DNA from: Nonomuraea thailandensis
GTDB taxonomy: Bacteria > Actinomycetota > Actinomycetes > Streptosporangiales > Streptosporangiaceae
Length of the DNA: 64,000 nucleotides
Assembly (NCBI RefSeq): GCF_024172165.1
Contig: NZ_JAMZEB010000002.1
Location: forward strand, 5,787,501 to 5,851,500
Direction of reading: 5' to 3'
Both the position numbers and the translations under genes were made by a program. Below, piece by piece: positions 23,766 through 31,575 of this stretch. The first letter of the stretch is position 1. Each line of letters begins with the position of its first letter. The notes under the pieces were generated by a model. That model was not told where the DNA came from and ran no database searches. It saw only the letters and a list, made by a program, of their open reading frames with translations.

Positions 23766-24605
23766 CTATCCCTTGACTGCTCCGGCGGTCAGGCCGGAGA
23801 CGATGTACTTCTGCAACCAGAGGAACACACCGACCGTCGGAACGGCGGTAATGAGGGTGGCGGCGGCGAACATGCCGAAGTTGGCGTTGCGGTGGTCGCC
23901 GGCGATCATGCCGTACATGCCGACCGCGAGGGTCTTGCTCCCGGTGTCGCGCAGGAACACGTTGGCCATGAGGAACTCGCTCATGGTGCCGATGAACGCC
24001 AGCAGCGCGGTGACCGCGAGGATCGGCGTGACCAGCGGCATGATGACCCGCCAGAAGATCTGGGCGTGCGTGGCGCCGTCGACGGTCGCGGCCTCGTCCA
24101 GCTCCTTGGGCACGGTGTCGAGGAAGCCCTTCATCAGCCAGGTGTTCACGCCGAGCGCGCCGCCGAGGTAGAGCAGCAGCAGGCCCCACACGGTGTTGAA
24201 GCCGAAGGCGGGGTAGAGCTCGGTCACCTCGGTGAAGATCATGAAGATCGTCACGATGGCCAGGAACTGCGGGAACATCTGGATGAGCAGCAGCGCCATC
24301 ATGCCGACCCGGCGGCCGGCGAAGCGCATGCGGCTGAAGGCGTACGCGGCGAACATCGACAGCAGCAGGCTGGCGAACGACGACGTCAGCGCGATGAACA
24401 CCGAGTTGGAGAACCACCGGCCGAAGGGATAGGTGTCGGAGGTCAGCAGGTTGGCGAAGTTGTTCAGGCTCGCGCCCGTGGGCAGCAGCTCGGTGGAGGC
24501 CAGCGTGCCCATCGGGTTGATCGCGGCCGAGAGCACGAACAGGATCGGGAACACCGCGAACGCGCACACGACGAGCACGAAGACGTGCCGGAGCGTCATC
24601 TTCAC
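23766..24605 (-). CDS. malG: Maltodextrin ABC importer permease MalG
   Basis: 279 aa with six membrane helices. The cytoplasmic EAA loop (EAATVDGATHAQIFWRVIMP) that docks onto the ATPase is intact. It starts with GTG at 24605, overlapping the malF TGA by 4 bp (GTGA); an ATG two codons on is the alternative. It ends with the SGLTAGAVKG tail typical of MalG. It forms the transmembrane heterodimer with MalF. No ATPase gene is in the operon, so the MsiK-like protein is the candidate energiser. Confidence 0.93.
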   Translation of the reverse strand: MKMTLRHVFVLVVCAFAVFPILFVLSAAINPMGTLASTELLPTGASLNNFANLLTSDTYPFGRWFSNSVFIALTSSFASLLLSMFAAYAFSRMRFAGRRVGMMALLLIQMFPQFLAIVTIFMIFTEVTELYPAFGFNTVWGLLLLYLGGALGVNTWLMKGFLDTVPKELDEAATVDGATHAQIFWRVIMPLVTPILAVTALLAFIGTMSEFLMANVFLRDTGSKTLAVGMYGMIAGDHRNANFGMFAAATLITAVPTVGVFLWLQKYIVSGLTAGAVKG

Positions 24606-26170
24606 GCGTAGACCTCCTCCTGCCTGCGGGTGCGGCGGAACGCCACGGCCGAGATGACGGCCACGATGGCGAAGATGAACACCGAGATCGCCGCCGCGAA
24701 GCCGAACTGCGCGCCGCCCGCGCCGAACGCCAGCCTGAAGGTGTAGGTGATGAGCAGGTCGGTGCCGCCCACCTGCGGGCTGTCGGCGGGGAACGGCCCG
24801 CCGTCGGTGGTGAGCGCGATGGCGTTGTAGTTGTTGAAGTTGTAGGCGAACGCCGAGATCAGCAGCGGCGTCAGCGCGACGAGCAGCAGCGGCAGCGTCA
24901 CCCGGCGGAACGCCTTGAACGGCGTGGCCCCGTCGATGGAGGCGGCCTCGGTCAGCTCGCGCGGGATGGCCTGCAGCGCGCCGGTGGTGACGAGGAACAT
25001 GTACGGGAAGCCGAGCCAGATGTTGACGAGCAGCACGCCGAGCCTGGCCGTCCCCGTCTGGCCGAGCCAGTCGATCTCCGCGCCGAGGATCTGGTTGATC
25101 AGGCCGAAGTCGCGGTTGAACATGTCGCGCCAGACCAGCAGCATGGCGAAGGCCGGCATCGCGTACGGCAGGATCAGCACGATCCGGTAGAACCGGGTGC
25201 CGCGCATCCGCGGGTGGTGCAGCGCGAGGGCGACGCCCATGCCGAGCCCGAAGCAGCCGAGCACGGAGACCAGGGCGAAGACGAGGTTCCAGCCCAGGAC
25301 TCCCGCGAAGTAGCCGGAGATGGTGGGGTTCGTCAGCACGCGGGCGAAGTTGTCCAGGCCGACGTTGACCTGCCAGCCCTGCGCCAGGTGCTCGCCCCTG
25401 GCGTTGACGAAGTATCCCTGGCTCTCGTCGGCCGTCCAGGTGTCGCCGTTGCCGCGTACGCAGTCGCAGGCGGCGTCGTACACCAGGGCGGCCTTGCCCT
25501 CGACGGCGCGGCTGAGCCCGTTGGCCTTGATCACGCCGTCGCCGGTCGGCACGGCCAGCGCCGTGACCTCCTGCCCGCGGGCGGCGGCCTCGGGCGCCTT
25601 GAGCACGGTCAGGCCGGGCGCCGCGAGCACCTTGCCGGTGACGCCGACCCGGGCGCCCCGCAGCGGGGTCAGCCCGTCGGCGGTGCCCAGCGAGACCTGC
25701 TTGGTCGCCGGGTCCACCAGCAGGAACACCAGCTCCTCGCCGCGCGTGGCGACGGACAGGGTGTACTCGGGCGAGCCGGGCGCCTGCCGGACGGAGCCGG
25801 TCTCGATGGCGGTGACGGCGGCGGCCTTGTCGCCGCGGTGCCCGTCGCCGAAGTTCGTGAACGCGGTGGTCAGCGTGTAGACGACCGGGAACACCTGGAA
25901 GGCGATCAGGAAGACGGTGCCGGGGATGAGGTACTTGGCCGGGATGAAGCGCCGGGTCAGGTAGAGGTAGGCGATGACCGCGCTGACGGCGCACAGCAGC
26001 CCCAGCGCGACCCACGACCCGGCGGCGGCCAGCGGCGGCGCGGCGTAGAGCAGGATCGCGGCCGCCACGGCGAGCACCGCGATCCTGCTCACCACGAACG
26101 CCGTGGTGATCTCCCGGCGGGGCCGCTCCCGCACGCCGGCGGGAGCGGCCTGACGCACGTCGAGAGCCAT
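24602..26170 (-). CDS. malF: Maltodextrin ABC importer permease MalF
   Basis: 522 aa. It has N-terminal membrane helices (~25-80, 83-105) and then a long extracytoplasmic insertion (~108-285), the P2-type loop seen in E. coli MalF that contacts the binding protein. The core permease helices follow, with the EAA loop (EAASIDGATPFKAFRRVTLP). The large loop separates it from shorter actinobacterial sugar permeases such as CebF and makes maltose/maltodextrin the best substrate guess. ATG at 26170 follows the malE stop by 4 bp; its stop overlaps the malG start. Confidence 0.93.
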   Translation of the reverse strand: MALDVRQAAPAGVRERPRREITTAFVVSRIAVLAVAAAILLYAAPPLAAAGSWVALGLLCAVSAVIAYLYLTRRFIPAKYLIPGTVFLIAFQVFPVVYTLTTAFTNFGDGHRGDKAAAVTAIETGSVRQAPGSPEYTLSVATRGEELVFLLVDPATKQVSLGTADGLTPLRGARVGVTGKVLAAPGLTVLKAPEAAARGQEVTALAVPTGDGVIKANGLSRAVEGKAALVYDAACDCVRGNGDTWTADESQGYFVNARGEHLAQGWQVNVGLDNFARVLTNPTISGYFAGVLGWNLVFALVSVLGCFGLGMGVALALHHPRMRGTRFYRIVLILPYAMPAFAMLLVWRDMFNRDFGLINQILGAEIDWLGQTGTARLGVLLVNIWLGFPYMFLVTTGALQAIPRELTEAASIDGATPFKAFRRVTLPLLLVALTPLLISAFAYNFNNYNAIALTTDGGPFPADSPQVGGTDLLITYTFRLAFGAGGAQFGFAAAISVFIFAIVAVISAVAFRRTRRQEEVYA

Positions 26171-26174
26171 GTCG

Positions 26175-27446
26175 TCAGTTCTTGAGCGCGCCGTCGATGG
26201 CCTTCTGCGCCGCCGCGGCGGCCTTGGCCGCGTCGCCGCCCCTGACCACGGCGTTCTCGGCGATGCCGAACGGCTCCCAGATGGCGGCCATCTCGGGGAT
26301 GGCGGGCATCGGCATGCCGTCCTTGCCGGCGTCCAGGAACTTGGCGGCGTCGGGGTCGCCCGCCTGGACCTCCTCGAGGGCGGCGGTCAGCGCCGGGGGC
26401 CGCGGGTCGGCGTCGTAGAGCGCCTTGGCGACGTCCTTGTTGGTCACGTAGTTGGCGACGAACTCCTGGGCCAGGGCCTTGTTCTTGCCCTTGGAGGCGA
26501 CGAAGAAGCTCTGCACGCCGACGAACGGGGTGGCGGGCTTGCCGTCCTTGAAGGCGGGGACGGCGCTGATGTCGTACTTGACGCCGCCCTTCTTGACCTC
26601 GCTGATCGCCCACGGGCCCGAGACGAGGTAGGCGCACTTGCCGCCGGCGAAGTTGACGATGTAGTTCTCGTTGGTCAGCGAGGTGCGCAGCGCGCCGTCG
26701 CCCTTCTCGCCGAGCTCCTTGAGCTTGCCGAACGCCTTGACGGAGTCCTCGGACCCGAGCAGCACCTGCTTGGGGTCGGGGTCGCCGCCGGCGGTGGCGC
26801 CGAACAGCGCGCCCCCACCGGAGGCGAAGATCGGGTAGACGTGGAAGGCGTCGCCCTTCTGGCCGACCGGGAGGCAGAGCACCTCCTTGACCTTGCCGGC
26901 CTCCTTGAGCTCCTTGCCCTTGGCGATCATGTCCTCGATCGTGGCGGGCGCGTCGGGGGCCAGGTCGGTGTTGCGGATCAGGGCGATGTTCTCCAGCGCG
27001 TACGGGGCTCCGTAGATCTGGCCGTCGAACGTCACGGCCTGGATGGCCTTGGCCGAGAAGGACGCCTTCTGCTCCTCGGTGAAGGTGACCGGGTCGATGG
27101 CGCCGTTCTGCACCAGGTTCCCGATCCAGTCGTGGGCGCCGATCATGACGTCCGGGCCGCTGCCCTGCTGGGAGGCGGTCAGGAAGGTCATCTGGTTGTC
27201 CTTGCTGATCTCCTTCACCTCGACGGTCACGCCGTTCTCGGTGCCGAACTGCTCGGCGAAGGGCTGCAGCGGCTTGACCCGCAGGGGGTCGGCCCAGATG
27301 ACGAGCGTGCCGCCGCCCGCGGCCGCCGAGGCCGGGGCGGACGCGCCCGGCTCCGTCGTCGGAGCGGCCGACGGGGTGTTACCGCACGCCGTCGCGGCGA
27401 ACGCCAGGGTCGCGAGTGCTGCCACACCCAGTGCCCGCATGCGCAT
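26175..27446 (-). CDS. malE: Maltodextrin-binding lipoprotein MalE
   Basis: A 423-aa extracellular solute-binding protein. The lipoprotein signal peptide ends in ATAC with lipidated C21, followed by a Thr/Ser/Ala/Pro-rich tether (22-45). The mature part (TLVIWADPLRVKPLQPFAEQ, then YGAPYALENIALIRNTDL) is MalE-like. The ATG at 27446 follows a strong AGGAGG site. It is the first gene of malEFG-GH13, divergent from the second alpha-glucosidase across 297 bp holding two operator-like sites. It captures maltose or longer dextrins at the membrane surface for MalFG. Confidence 0.93.
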   Translation of the reverse strand: MRMRALGVAALATLAFAATACGNTPSAAPTTEPGASAPASAAAGGGTLVIWADPLRVKPLQPFAEQFGTENGVTVEVKEISKDNQMTFLTASQQGSGPDVMIGAHDWIGNLVQNGAIDPVTFTEEQKASFSAKAIQAVTFDGQIYGAPYALENIALIRNTDLAPDAPATIEDMIAKGKELKEAGKVKEVLCLPVGQKGDAFHVYPIFASGGGALFGATAGGDPDPKQVLLGSEDSVKAFGKLKELGEKGDGALRTSLTNENYIVNFAGGKCAYLVSGPWAISEVKKGGVKYDISAVPAFKDGKPATPFVGVQSFFVASKGKNKALAQEFVANYVTNKDVAKALYDADPRPPALTAALEEVQAGDPDAAKFLDAGKDGMPMPAIPEMAAIWEPFGIAENAVVRGGDAAKAAAAAQKAIDGALKN

Positions 27447-27525
27447 GGAGGACCTCCTGAGGTCACGGAGGAACGGCGGCGCCACAGGCGCCGCCGCCGG
27501 AGATGAAAGCTCGAACGTTTCCGGG

Positions 27526-27567
27526 ACGTTAGCGGCTCTTTGCAAGAATTGGAAGAACTTGCGAAAG
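27526..27567 (-). promoter_or_regulatory. malE promoter with MalR-type repeats
   Basis: On the plus strand TTGCAAGAA (27540-27548), TTGGAAGAA (27549-27557) and TTGCGAAAG (27559-27567) form three direct repeats with a 9-10 bp period. The outer two also make an imperfect dyad (CTCTTTGCAAG against CTTGCGAAAGAG). A candidate malE promoter reads on the minus strand -35 TTCCAA (27554-27549), 17 bp, -10 TAACGT (27531-27526), so a bound regulator would cover the -35. Confidence 0.6.
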
Positions 27568-27600
27568 AGCGTTACCTGATCCACATCGGCTGCACCCCGT

Positions 27601-27662
27601 CTGACCTCGCGACTGAGCACACCTATGCTGAAGGACTCGGTCCGCAACTTTCCGCAACTTGC
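27601..27662 (+). promoter_or_regulatory. Promoter and operator of the second alpha-glucosidase gene
   Basis: Candidate promoter -35 CTGACC (27601-27606), 17 bp, -10 TATGCT (27624-27629). Just downstream, 27642-27662 contains CCGCAACTTT followed by CCGCAACTTGC: on the minus strand, TTGCGG units 10 bp apart, preceded by a further TTGC-containing end. This matches the site at 3045-3062 before the first alpha-glucosidase. Confidence 0.6.
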
Positions 27663-27743
27663 ACTTGACCGTTCTCTGGTGATCGCGACATCGTTGACCG
27701 GAACATCACCCGACATCTCGGGTCTTCCGGGGGAAGGACAGCC

Positions 27744-29237
27744 ATGCTCGGCAACGACGACTGGTGGCGTGACGCCGTCGTGTACCAGGTGTACCCGCGT
27801 AGCTTCGCCGACGCCAACGGTGACGGCATGGGGGACCTGGAAGGCGTCCGCCAGCACCTGGGATACCTCTCCCGGCTCGGGGTGGACGCCATCTGGCTGA
27901 GCCCCTTCTACACCTCCCCCATGGCCGACGGCGGCTACGACGTGGCCGACTACCGGGACGTGGACCCCATGTTCGGCACGCTCGCCGACTTCGACGCGCT
28001 CATCACCGAAGCCCACGGCCTGGGCATCCGGGTCGTCGTGGACCTGGTGCCCAACCACTCCTCCGACCAGCACCCCTGGTTCAAGGCCGGCCTGCGCGAC
28101 CGGTACGTCTTCCGCGACCGGCCCAACGACTGGGAGTCCATCTTCGGCGGGCCCGCGTGGACGCAGGTCGAGGACGGGCAGTGGTACCTGCACCTGTTCG
28201 CCCCCGAGCAGCCGGACCTCAACTGGGACAACCCCGAGGTGCGCGCCGAGTTCCGCGACATCCTGCGCTTCTGGCTCGACCGGGGCGTGGACGGCTTCCG
28301 CGTGGACGTGGCGCACGGCATGATCAAGGCCGACGGGCTGCCGGACGTGGGCCAGAAGGACGGCCCGCAGGCCGAGATGCTGGGTGACGAGCGGGTGCCG
28401 TACTTCGACCAGGACGGCGTGCACGACATCTACCGCGAGTGGCGGCCGATCCTCGACTCCTACCCGGGCGGGCGCATGGCCGTCGCCGAGGCCTGGGTCT
28501 CCTCGCCCGAGCGGCTGGCCCGCTACGTCGGGCCGGACGAGCTGCACCAGGCGTTCAACTTCGAGTTCATGATGGCGGACTTCCACGCCAAGTCGTTCCG
28601 TACCGTGATCGAGAAGTCGCTGCGCGAGGCCGACCTGGTCGGCGCGCCCACCACCTGGGTGCTGTCCAACCACGACAAGCCGCGCCACGTCACCCGGCAC
28701 GGCAGCCTGGCCCGCGCCCGCGCGGCCACCCTGCTCATGCTGGCCCTGCCCGGCTCGGCCTACCTCTACAACGGCGAGGAGCTCGGCCTGCCCGAGGTGC
28801 TCGACCTGCCGGACGAGCTGCGCCAGGACCCCGCGTTCCTGCGCCGCGGCGAGAGCCGCGACGGCTGCCGCGTGCCGCTGCCCTGGACGTCCACCGGCGA
28901 CCTCGGCTGGCGCGACCCGTGGCTGCCGATCCCGGCCGGGTGGGCGGCGCTGTCGGCGCAGGCCCAGGAGGACGACCCCGGCTCCACGCTGAACCTCTAC
29001 CGGGCCGCGCTCAAGCTGCGCAAGCAGCACCCGGCGCTCGGCGGCGGCACGCTGAAGTGGCTCGACACCCCCAAGGACGTGCTGGCCATCGAGCGCGACC
29101 CGGGCCTGGTCGTGGTGCTCAACACCGGCGAGCAGCCGGTGACGCTCGACCTGCCCGGCGAGGTGCTGCTGTCCAGCGGCCCGCTGCCCGCCGACGGCAC
29201 GATCCCGCCGGACACCACGGTCTGGATCCAGCGCTAG
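27744..29237 (+). CDS. GH13 alpha-glucosidase (second paralogue)
   Basis: A 497-aa cytoplasmic GH13 enzyme, closely similar throughout to the protein at 1536-2996. Shared blocks include YTSPMAD, GYDVADYRDVDP, RDRPNDWESIFGGPAW and YNGEELGLPEVLDLP. Catalytic residues are D188 (GFRVDVAH), E249 (AVAEAW) and D311 (LSNHD); region I is DLVPNH (100-105). The ATG has GGAAGGA upstream. It is divergent from malEFG and preceded by the repeat operator, so it likely hydrolyses the imported maltodextrins. Whether the paralogues differ in substrate or only in induction cannot be judged here. Confidence 0.92.
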   Translation: MLGNDDWWRDAVVYQVYPRSFADANGDGMGDLEGVRQHLGYLSRLGVDAIWLSPFYTSPMADGGYDVADYRDVDPMFGTLADFDALITEAHGLGIRVVVDLVPNHSSDQHPWFKAGLRDRYVFRDRPNDWESIFGGPAWTQVEDGQWYLHLFAPEQPDLNWDNPEVRAEFRDILRFWLDRGVDGFRVDVAHGMIKADGLPDVGQKDGPQAEMLGDERVPYFDQDGVHDIYREWRPILDSYPGGRMAVAEAWVSSPERLARYVGPDELHQAFNFEFMMADFHAKSFRTVIEKSLREADLVGAPTTWVLSNHDKPRHVTRHGSLARARAATLLMLALPGSAYLYNGEELGLPEVLDLPDELRQDPAFLRRGESRDGCRVPLPWTSTGDLGWRDPWLPIPAGWAALSAQAQEDDPGSTLNLYRAALKLRKQHPALGGGTLKWLDTPKDVLAIERDPGLVVVLNTGEQPVTLDLPGEVLLSSGPLPADGTIPPDTTVWIQR

Positions 29238-29301
29238 GGATTGGCGAAACCTTTCCCGTTACGCGGCAATTGTCGAAGATCACGCTCGGTAGCCTCGATG
29301 G

Positions 29302-30651
29302 ATGGCACCCTGGTGGGCCAGGTCCCTGCGCGGACGCGTCACCCTCATCGCGACGGCGGTAGCCGCCCTCGTGCTCATCCCCGTGGGCATCGCCGGAGTC
29401 CTGGTGACCAGGTCGGTGATCAACGCCAACGTGTTCAGCGAGACCCGTGACACGGCCGAGCGGATCGCCTACGAGATGCGCGGCGGCGCCCTGCCCATGG
29501 GCGCCGCCATCCCGGTGCCGCACCCGCCGGTGGACCTCATCCAGGTCGTCGGGCCCGACGGGCGGCTGCTGAGCACGAGCGACGCCGCCAGGAACCTGCC
29601 GCCGCTCAGCGACGTGCACCCGACCGCCAGGAACCGGGTCATCAGCACCACGAGCTGCCTGCCGACCGAATGCGTGCACCTGACGGCGGTGCGGGTCAGC
29701 ATGTTCGCCGACTCCCCCATCGTCTACGCCGGCCGCAGGACGCCCGAGGTGCTGTCCGACCGGACGCTCGAAGTCATCGTGTTCGCCGAGGTCGCCCTGC
29801 TCATCGGGCTGACCGCGTGGGCCACGTGGCTGGTCACCGGCCGGGCGCTGCGGCCGGTGGCGACCATGCGGGCCGAGCTGGACGCCGTGCACGCCGGCGA
29901 CCTCAGCCACCGCGTCACGCAACCGCCGGGCGACGACGAGGTGGCCCAGCTCGCCCGCTCCGTCAACGGCACCCTGGCCCGCCTGGAACGCTCGGCCGAG
30001 CAGCAGCGCCAGTTCGCCTCCGACGCCTCCCACGAGCTGCGCACCCCCATCGCCGGCCTGCGCGCCCAGCTCGAGAGCGCCCAGCTCTACCCGGACGACA
30101 CCGACATGCGGGCGCTGGTCAACAGCGCGCTGCGCGACACGGACCGGCTGGAGGCGATCATCACGGACCTGCTGCTGCTCGCCAGGATCGGCTCCCGGGT
30201 GGACGTCGCCAGGGAGCGGATCGACCTGGCCGACCTGGTGCGCAAGGAGCTCGCCGTCCGCAGCGACAAGCTGCCCGTGCGGGTGGAGCTGGCCGACGGG
30301 GTGGTGGTCGAGGGCGTGCGGCTGCAACTGGCCAGGGTCCTGACGAACCTGCTGGACAACGCCCAGCGGCACGCCGAGCACACCGTCCGTGTCACGGTCG
30401 CCGAGCAGGAGCCGGGCACGGCGGTGCTGGCGGTCGAGAACGACGGCATGGAGATCGCCGAGTGCGACCGCGAGCGCATCTTCGAGCGCTTCACCCGCCT
30501 GGACGCCGCCCGCAGCCGCGACGCGGGCGGCACGGGCCTGGGCCTGGCCATCGCGCGGGACGTGGCCATGGCGCACCGCGGCGAGATCCGCGTGGACGAC
30601 TGCCGGGGCGGCGCCCGGTTCGTCCTGCGGCTGCCGATCGCGAATCGGTAG
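29302..30651 (+). CDS. Orphan sensor histidine kinase
   Basis: 449 aa. A membrane helix (14-36), an extracytoplasmic sensor (~40-155, containing SCLPTEC, a likely disulfide), a second helix (158-178) and a HAMP segment are followed by a HisKA domain with phospho-acceptor H244 (ASDASHELRTPIAGLRAQLE). The HATPase domain has N-box NLLDNAQRHA and GGTGLGLAIARDVA. The G1 region reads VENDGMEI, less canonical than DxGxG. No response regulator gene is adjacent on either side, so the partner is encoded elsewhere. The ATG at 29302 is used; upstream bases show no strong ribosome-binding site. Confidence 0.88.
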   Translation: MAPWWARSLRGRVTLIATAVAALVLIPVGIAGVLVTRSVINANVFSETRDTAERIAYEMRGGALPMGAAIPVPHPPVDLIQVVGPDGRLLSTSDAARNLPPLSDVHPTARNRVISTTSCLPTECVHLTAVRVSMFADSPIVYAGRRTPEVLSDRTLEVIVFAEVALLIGLTAWATWLVTGRALRPVATMRAELDAVHAGDLSHRVTQPPGDDEVAQLARSVNGTLARLERSAEQQRQFASDASHELRTPIAGLRAQLESAQLYPDDTDMRALVNSALRDTDRLEAIITDLLLLARIGSRVDVARERIDLADLVRKELAVRSDKLPVRVELADGVVVEGVRLQLARVLTNLLDNAQRHAEHTVRVTVAEQEPGTAVLAVENDGMEIAECDRERIFERFTRLDAARSRDAGGTGLGLAIARDVAMAHRGEIRVDDCRGGARFVLRLPIANR

Positions 30652-30685
30652 ATTTCCCTCGCCGTGGTCGTGGATCATGGAAGGC

Positions 30686-31504
30686 ATGACGGAACAGGCG
30701 CCGCAGGGCGTGAACCCCCACATCCCCAACGCGGCGCGGATGTACGACTACTTCCTCGGCGGCAAGGACAACTTCAAGGCCGACCGCGACCTCGGTGACA
30801 TGGTGCTGAGCGTGATGCCCGAGGTGCGCGAGGGGACCAGGGAGAACCGCGCGCTGATCGGCCGGGTGGTGCGCTACCTCTGCGAGCAGGGCGTCACCCA
30901 GTTCCTCGACCTGGGCTCCGGCCTGCCGGCGCAGGAGAACGTGCACGAGGTGGCGCTGCGCCACGCCCCCGAGGCGCGGGTGGTGTACGTGGACAGCGAC
31001 CCGGTGGTGGCCACGCACGGCAGGGCGCTGCTGGCCGACCCGAACCGGGTGGCGATGGTGCTGGGGGACTGCCGCAGGCCGGAGGAGATCCTCTCCGACC
31101 CCGGGGTGCGCGGGCTGATCGACTTCGACCGGCCGGTGGCCGTGCTCATGATGTTCGTCCTGCATCTCATCGGCGACCAGGACGAGCCGCAGCGTTTCAT
31201 GGCCGCCTACCGCGACGCCCTCGCGCCCGGCAGCTACCTGGCCGTCTCGCACGTCACCAACGACGTGGCCTCGGAGCGGGCCGCGCAGGTCACGGACTTC
31301 TACCGCAAGGCCAACGCCGACTTCACGCCCCGGCCGGGGACGGAGATCCGCGCCTTCTTCGGCGACTTCGAGCTCATCCCGCCCGGCCTGGCCACGGGGC
31401 TGCCGGCGCACCAGGTCTGGCCGTTCCATGACCCGCTCAACCCGGTCTTCGTGGACGAGGACATGGCGCGGATGGCGTACGCGGGGATCGGCCGCAAGCC
31501 CTGA
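30686..31504 (+). CDS. SAM-dependent methyltransferase, DUF574 (PF04672)-type
   Basis: A ~272-aa class I methyltransferase of the actinobacterial group beginning NPHIPNAARMYDYFLGGKDN. The SAM-binding strand is FLDLGSGLPAQENVHEVA, with the acidic second strand VVYVDSDPVVATHG and motif MVLGDCRRPEEI. These proteins are abundant in Streptosporangiales and allied orders; substrates are mostly unknown. Two nearby ATGs (30677 and 30686) are possible; neither has ideal spacing from GGAAGG. The gene is followed by a perfect 16-bp terminator stem. Confidence 0.87.
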   Translation: MTEQAPQGVNPHIPNAARMYDYFLGGKDNFKADRDLGDMVLSVMPEVREGTRENRALIGRVVRYLCEQGVTQFLDLGSGLPAQENVHEVALRHAPEARVVYVDSDPVVATHGRALLADPNRVAMVLGDCRRPEEILSDPGVRGLIDFDRPVAVLMMFVLHLIGDQDEPQRFMAAYRDALAPGSYLAVSHVTNDVASERAAQVTDFYRKANADFTPRPGTEIRAFFGDFELIPPGLATGLPAHQVWPFHDPLNPVFVDEDMARMAYAGIGRKP

Positions 31505-31524
31505 CCCCGGCCCGCACACGCTGA

Positions 31525-31564
31525 GGCCCCGGTCCGCCGCGCCAGACGGCGGCGGACCGGGGCC
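31525..31564. terminator. Bidirectional intrinsic terminator hairpin
   Basis: Perfect 16-bp stem (31525-31540 with 31549-31564), 8-nt loop, in the 71-bp gap between the convergent methyltransferase and dicarboxylate transporter genes. No T-tract follows, as is common for actinobacterial terminators. Confidence 0.85.
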
Positions 31565-31575
31565 CCGGGGCCGGG

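Noticed and set aside
21982..24567. An 861-codon frame suggesting a GH13 protein with a long N-terminal extension
   Set aside because: The extension is an out-of-frame reading of malG, and the GTG at 23760 follows the malG stop by 5 bp.
23766..26015. A 749-codon frame suggesting a MalF-MalG fusion permease
   Set aside because: The first two thirds are a frame-shifted reading of malF; MalG starts at the GTGA overlap at 24605.
26175..29030. A 951-codon frame suggesting a MalE fusion
   Set aside because: Everything before 27446 is antisense to the second alpha-glucosidase or is the promoter region. MalE starts with a signal peptide at 27446 after AGGAGG.
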